Both the position numbers and the translations under genes were made by a program. Below, piece after piece: positions 63,567 to 64,000 of a stretch of DNA of 64,000 nt. Positions within the stretch are counted from its first letter, which is position 1; the number at the start of each line of letters is the position of its first letter. Under the pieces are notes generated by a model that searched no databases, was not told where the DNA came from, and saw only the letters and a program-made list of their open reading frames with translations. The stretch is from Candidatus Nanopelagicales bacterium. GTDB lineage: Bacteria > Actinomycetota > Actinomycetes > S36-B12. The stretch covers positions 1 through 64,000 of the forward strand of contig JAQTZL010000011.1 of the NCBI GenBank assembly GCA_028687755.1, in the 5' to 3' direction.

Positions 63567-64000
63567 GTGTGGTCGCTATGTAGCAGCGCTGGACCCAGCT
63601 GCGTTGGTTGCCGAATTTGAGGCAGTGGCCGTGCCTGAACAACTTCTTGAGGCAGATTTCAATGTGGCGCCAAGTACACCTGTCTACATCGTGGTGGATA
63701 AGCGTGTAGGGGATGAGCCGCCAGTGCGCTCGATTGAAGTGGCTACCTGGGGGTTGGTGCCCTCGTGGGCGAAGGACCCGTCAATTGCTGCGAAGTTAAC
63801 CAATGCCAGAAGTGAAACCGTGGCCGAAAAGCCATCATTTCGCAAAGCTTTTGCCACACAGCGATGTCTGGTGCCGGCAGATGGCTATTACGAGTGGTAC
63901 GCCTCTACGACCACGAATGGATCAGGGCGACCAGCCAAATTGCCGTTCTACATCCATGCCCGTGATGCCAGCGTCCTGGCCATGGCTGGGCTCTATGAGT
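63565..64000 (+). CDS. SRAP-domain protein (HMCES/YedK), cut by the window end
   Basis: The first 145 codons of a SRAP gene. The protein begins [11 protein letters not shown], with the catalytic Cys2 exposed after Met removal. Other conserved parts are [39 protein letters not shown] in part, and [12 protein letters not shown] with its active-site Glu. These proteins crosslink to abasic sites in single-stranded DNA to protect them. It is divergent from aroA with overlapping start codons, as next to aroA in mycobacteria (Rv3226c). Confidence 0.92.
   Translation, partial: MCGRYVAALDPAALVAEFEAVAVPEQLLEADFNVAPSTPVYIVVDKRVGDEPPVRSIEVATWGLVPSWAKDPSIAAKLTNARSETVAEKPSFRKAFATQRCLVPADGYYEWYASTTTNGSGRPAKLPFYIHARDASVLAMAGLYE

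Noticed and set aside
1-64000. CRISPR array, insertion sequence or prophage
   Set aside because: No regularly spaced direct repeats, transposase, recombinase or phage structural gene was seen.

Overview
The window looks like a chromosomal segment from an actinomycete of moderate G+C. Support comes from a full-length fused FbiC for coenzyme F420, a luciferase-like enzyme of the F420 type, an OleBC fusion, and the right-end order SRAP protein / aroA / rsgA / hisN-like phosphatase, which resembles the Rv3226c-aroA-Rv3228 neighbourhood of mycobacteria. Genes from about 18 kb onward are tightly packed, with many stop/start overlaps. I found no rRNA, tRNA, CRISPR array or transposase.

Left part, 1-18 kb, is accessory in character and visibly richer in G+C. 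It holds an AbiE-type toxin-antitoxin pair, a Kef-like antiporter with a tandem universal stress protein, a sulfotransferase-like gene, unrecognised small genes, a broken secreted glycosidase, a secreted beta-propeller protein, a broken pentapeptide-repeat gene, a SulP-MerR-NhaA operon and a secreted sulfatase. Three dispersed copies of a 133-134-nt GTGCA-rich element (153-286, 5150-5282, 17723-17856) lie here in one orientation. Two run straight into strong intrinsic terminators, so I read them as a candidate multicopy small RNA. Copy 2 follows a decayed duplicate of the sulfatase 3' end, in the same order as the intact sulfatase and copy 3.

Middle part, 18-36 kb, starts with an oleA-oleBC-oleD cluster for long-chain head-to-head olefins. 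It is followed by two SDR proteins without the normal catalytic Tyr/Lys, a GNAT/DOPA-dioxygenase-like pair, an intact SDR and a flavin monooxygenase. Then come a HepT/MntA toxin-antitoxin pair whose antitoxin carries an HTH domain, an F420-type LLM enzyme with a phosphotransferase-like gene, a TetR regulator divergent from a broken InlB/fibronectin-type secreted protein, and a Fur regulator with a SET-domain protein.

Right part, 36-64 kb, is mostly core metabolism: DEAD-box helicase, ABC1 kinase, type III glutamine synthetase, ATP-grasp enzyme, a cluster with two CsoR/CstR-like operators (DUF2202, DUF2892, thioredoxin, rhodanese), a second GNAT/DOPA-dioxygenase pair divergent from a RutE-like nitroreductase, ClC channel, cysK-cysE, OxyR, a 6C-like RNA, a CDF exporter, fbiC-P450, an inositol-monophosphatase-family enzyme, rsgA, aroA and the start of a SRAP gene.

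The strongest candidates for something undescribed are the three-copy small RNA element, the CstR-like operator pair with its two flanking gene sets, and the degenerate SDR pair attached to the olefin cluster. All functional calls rest on motifs read by eye; no database search was run.
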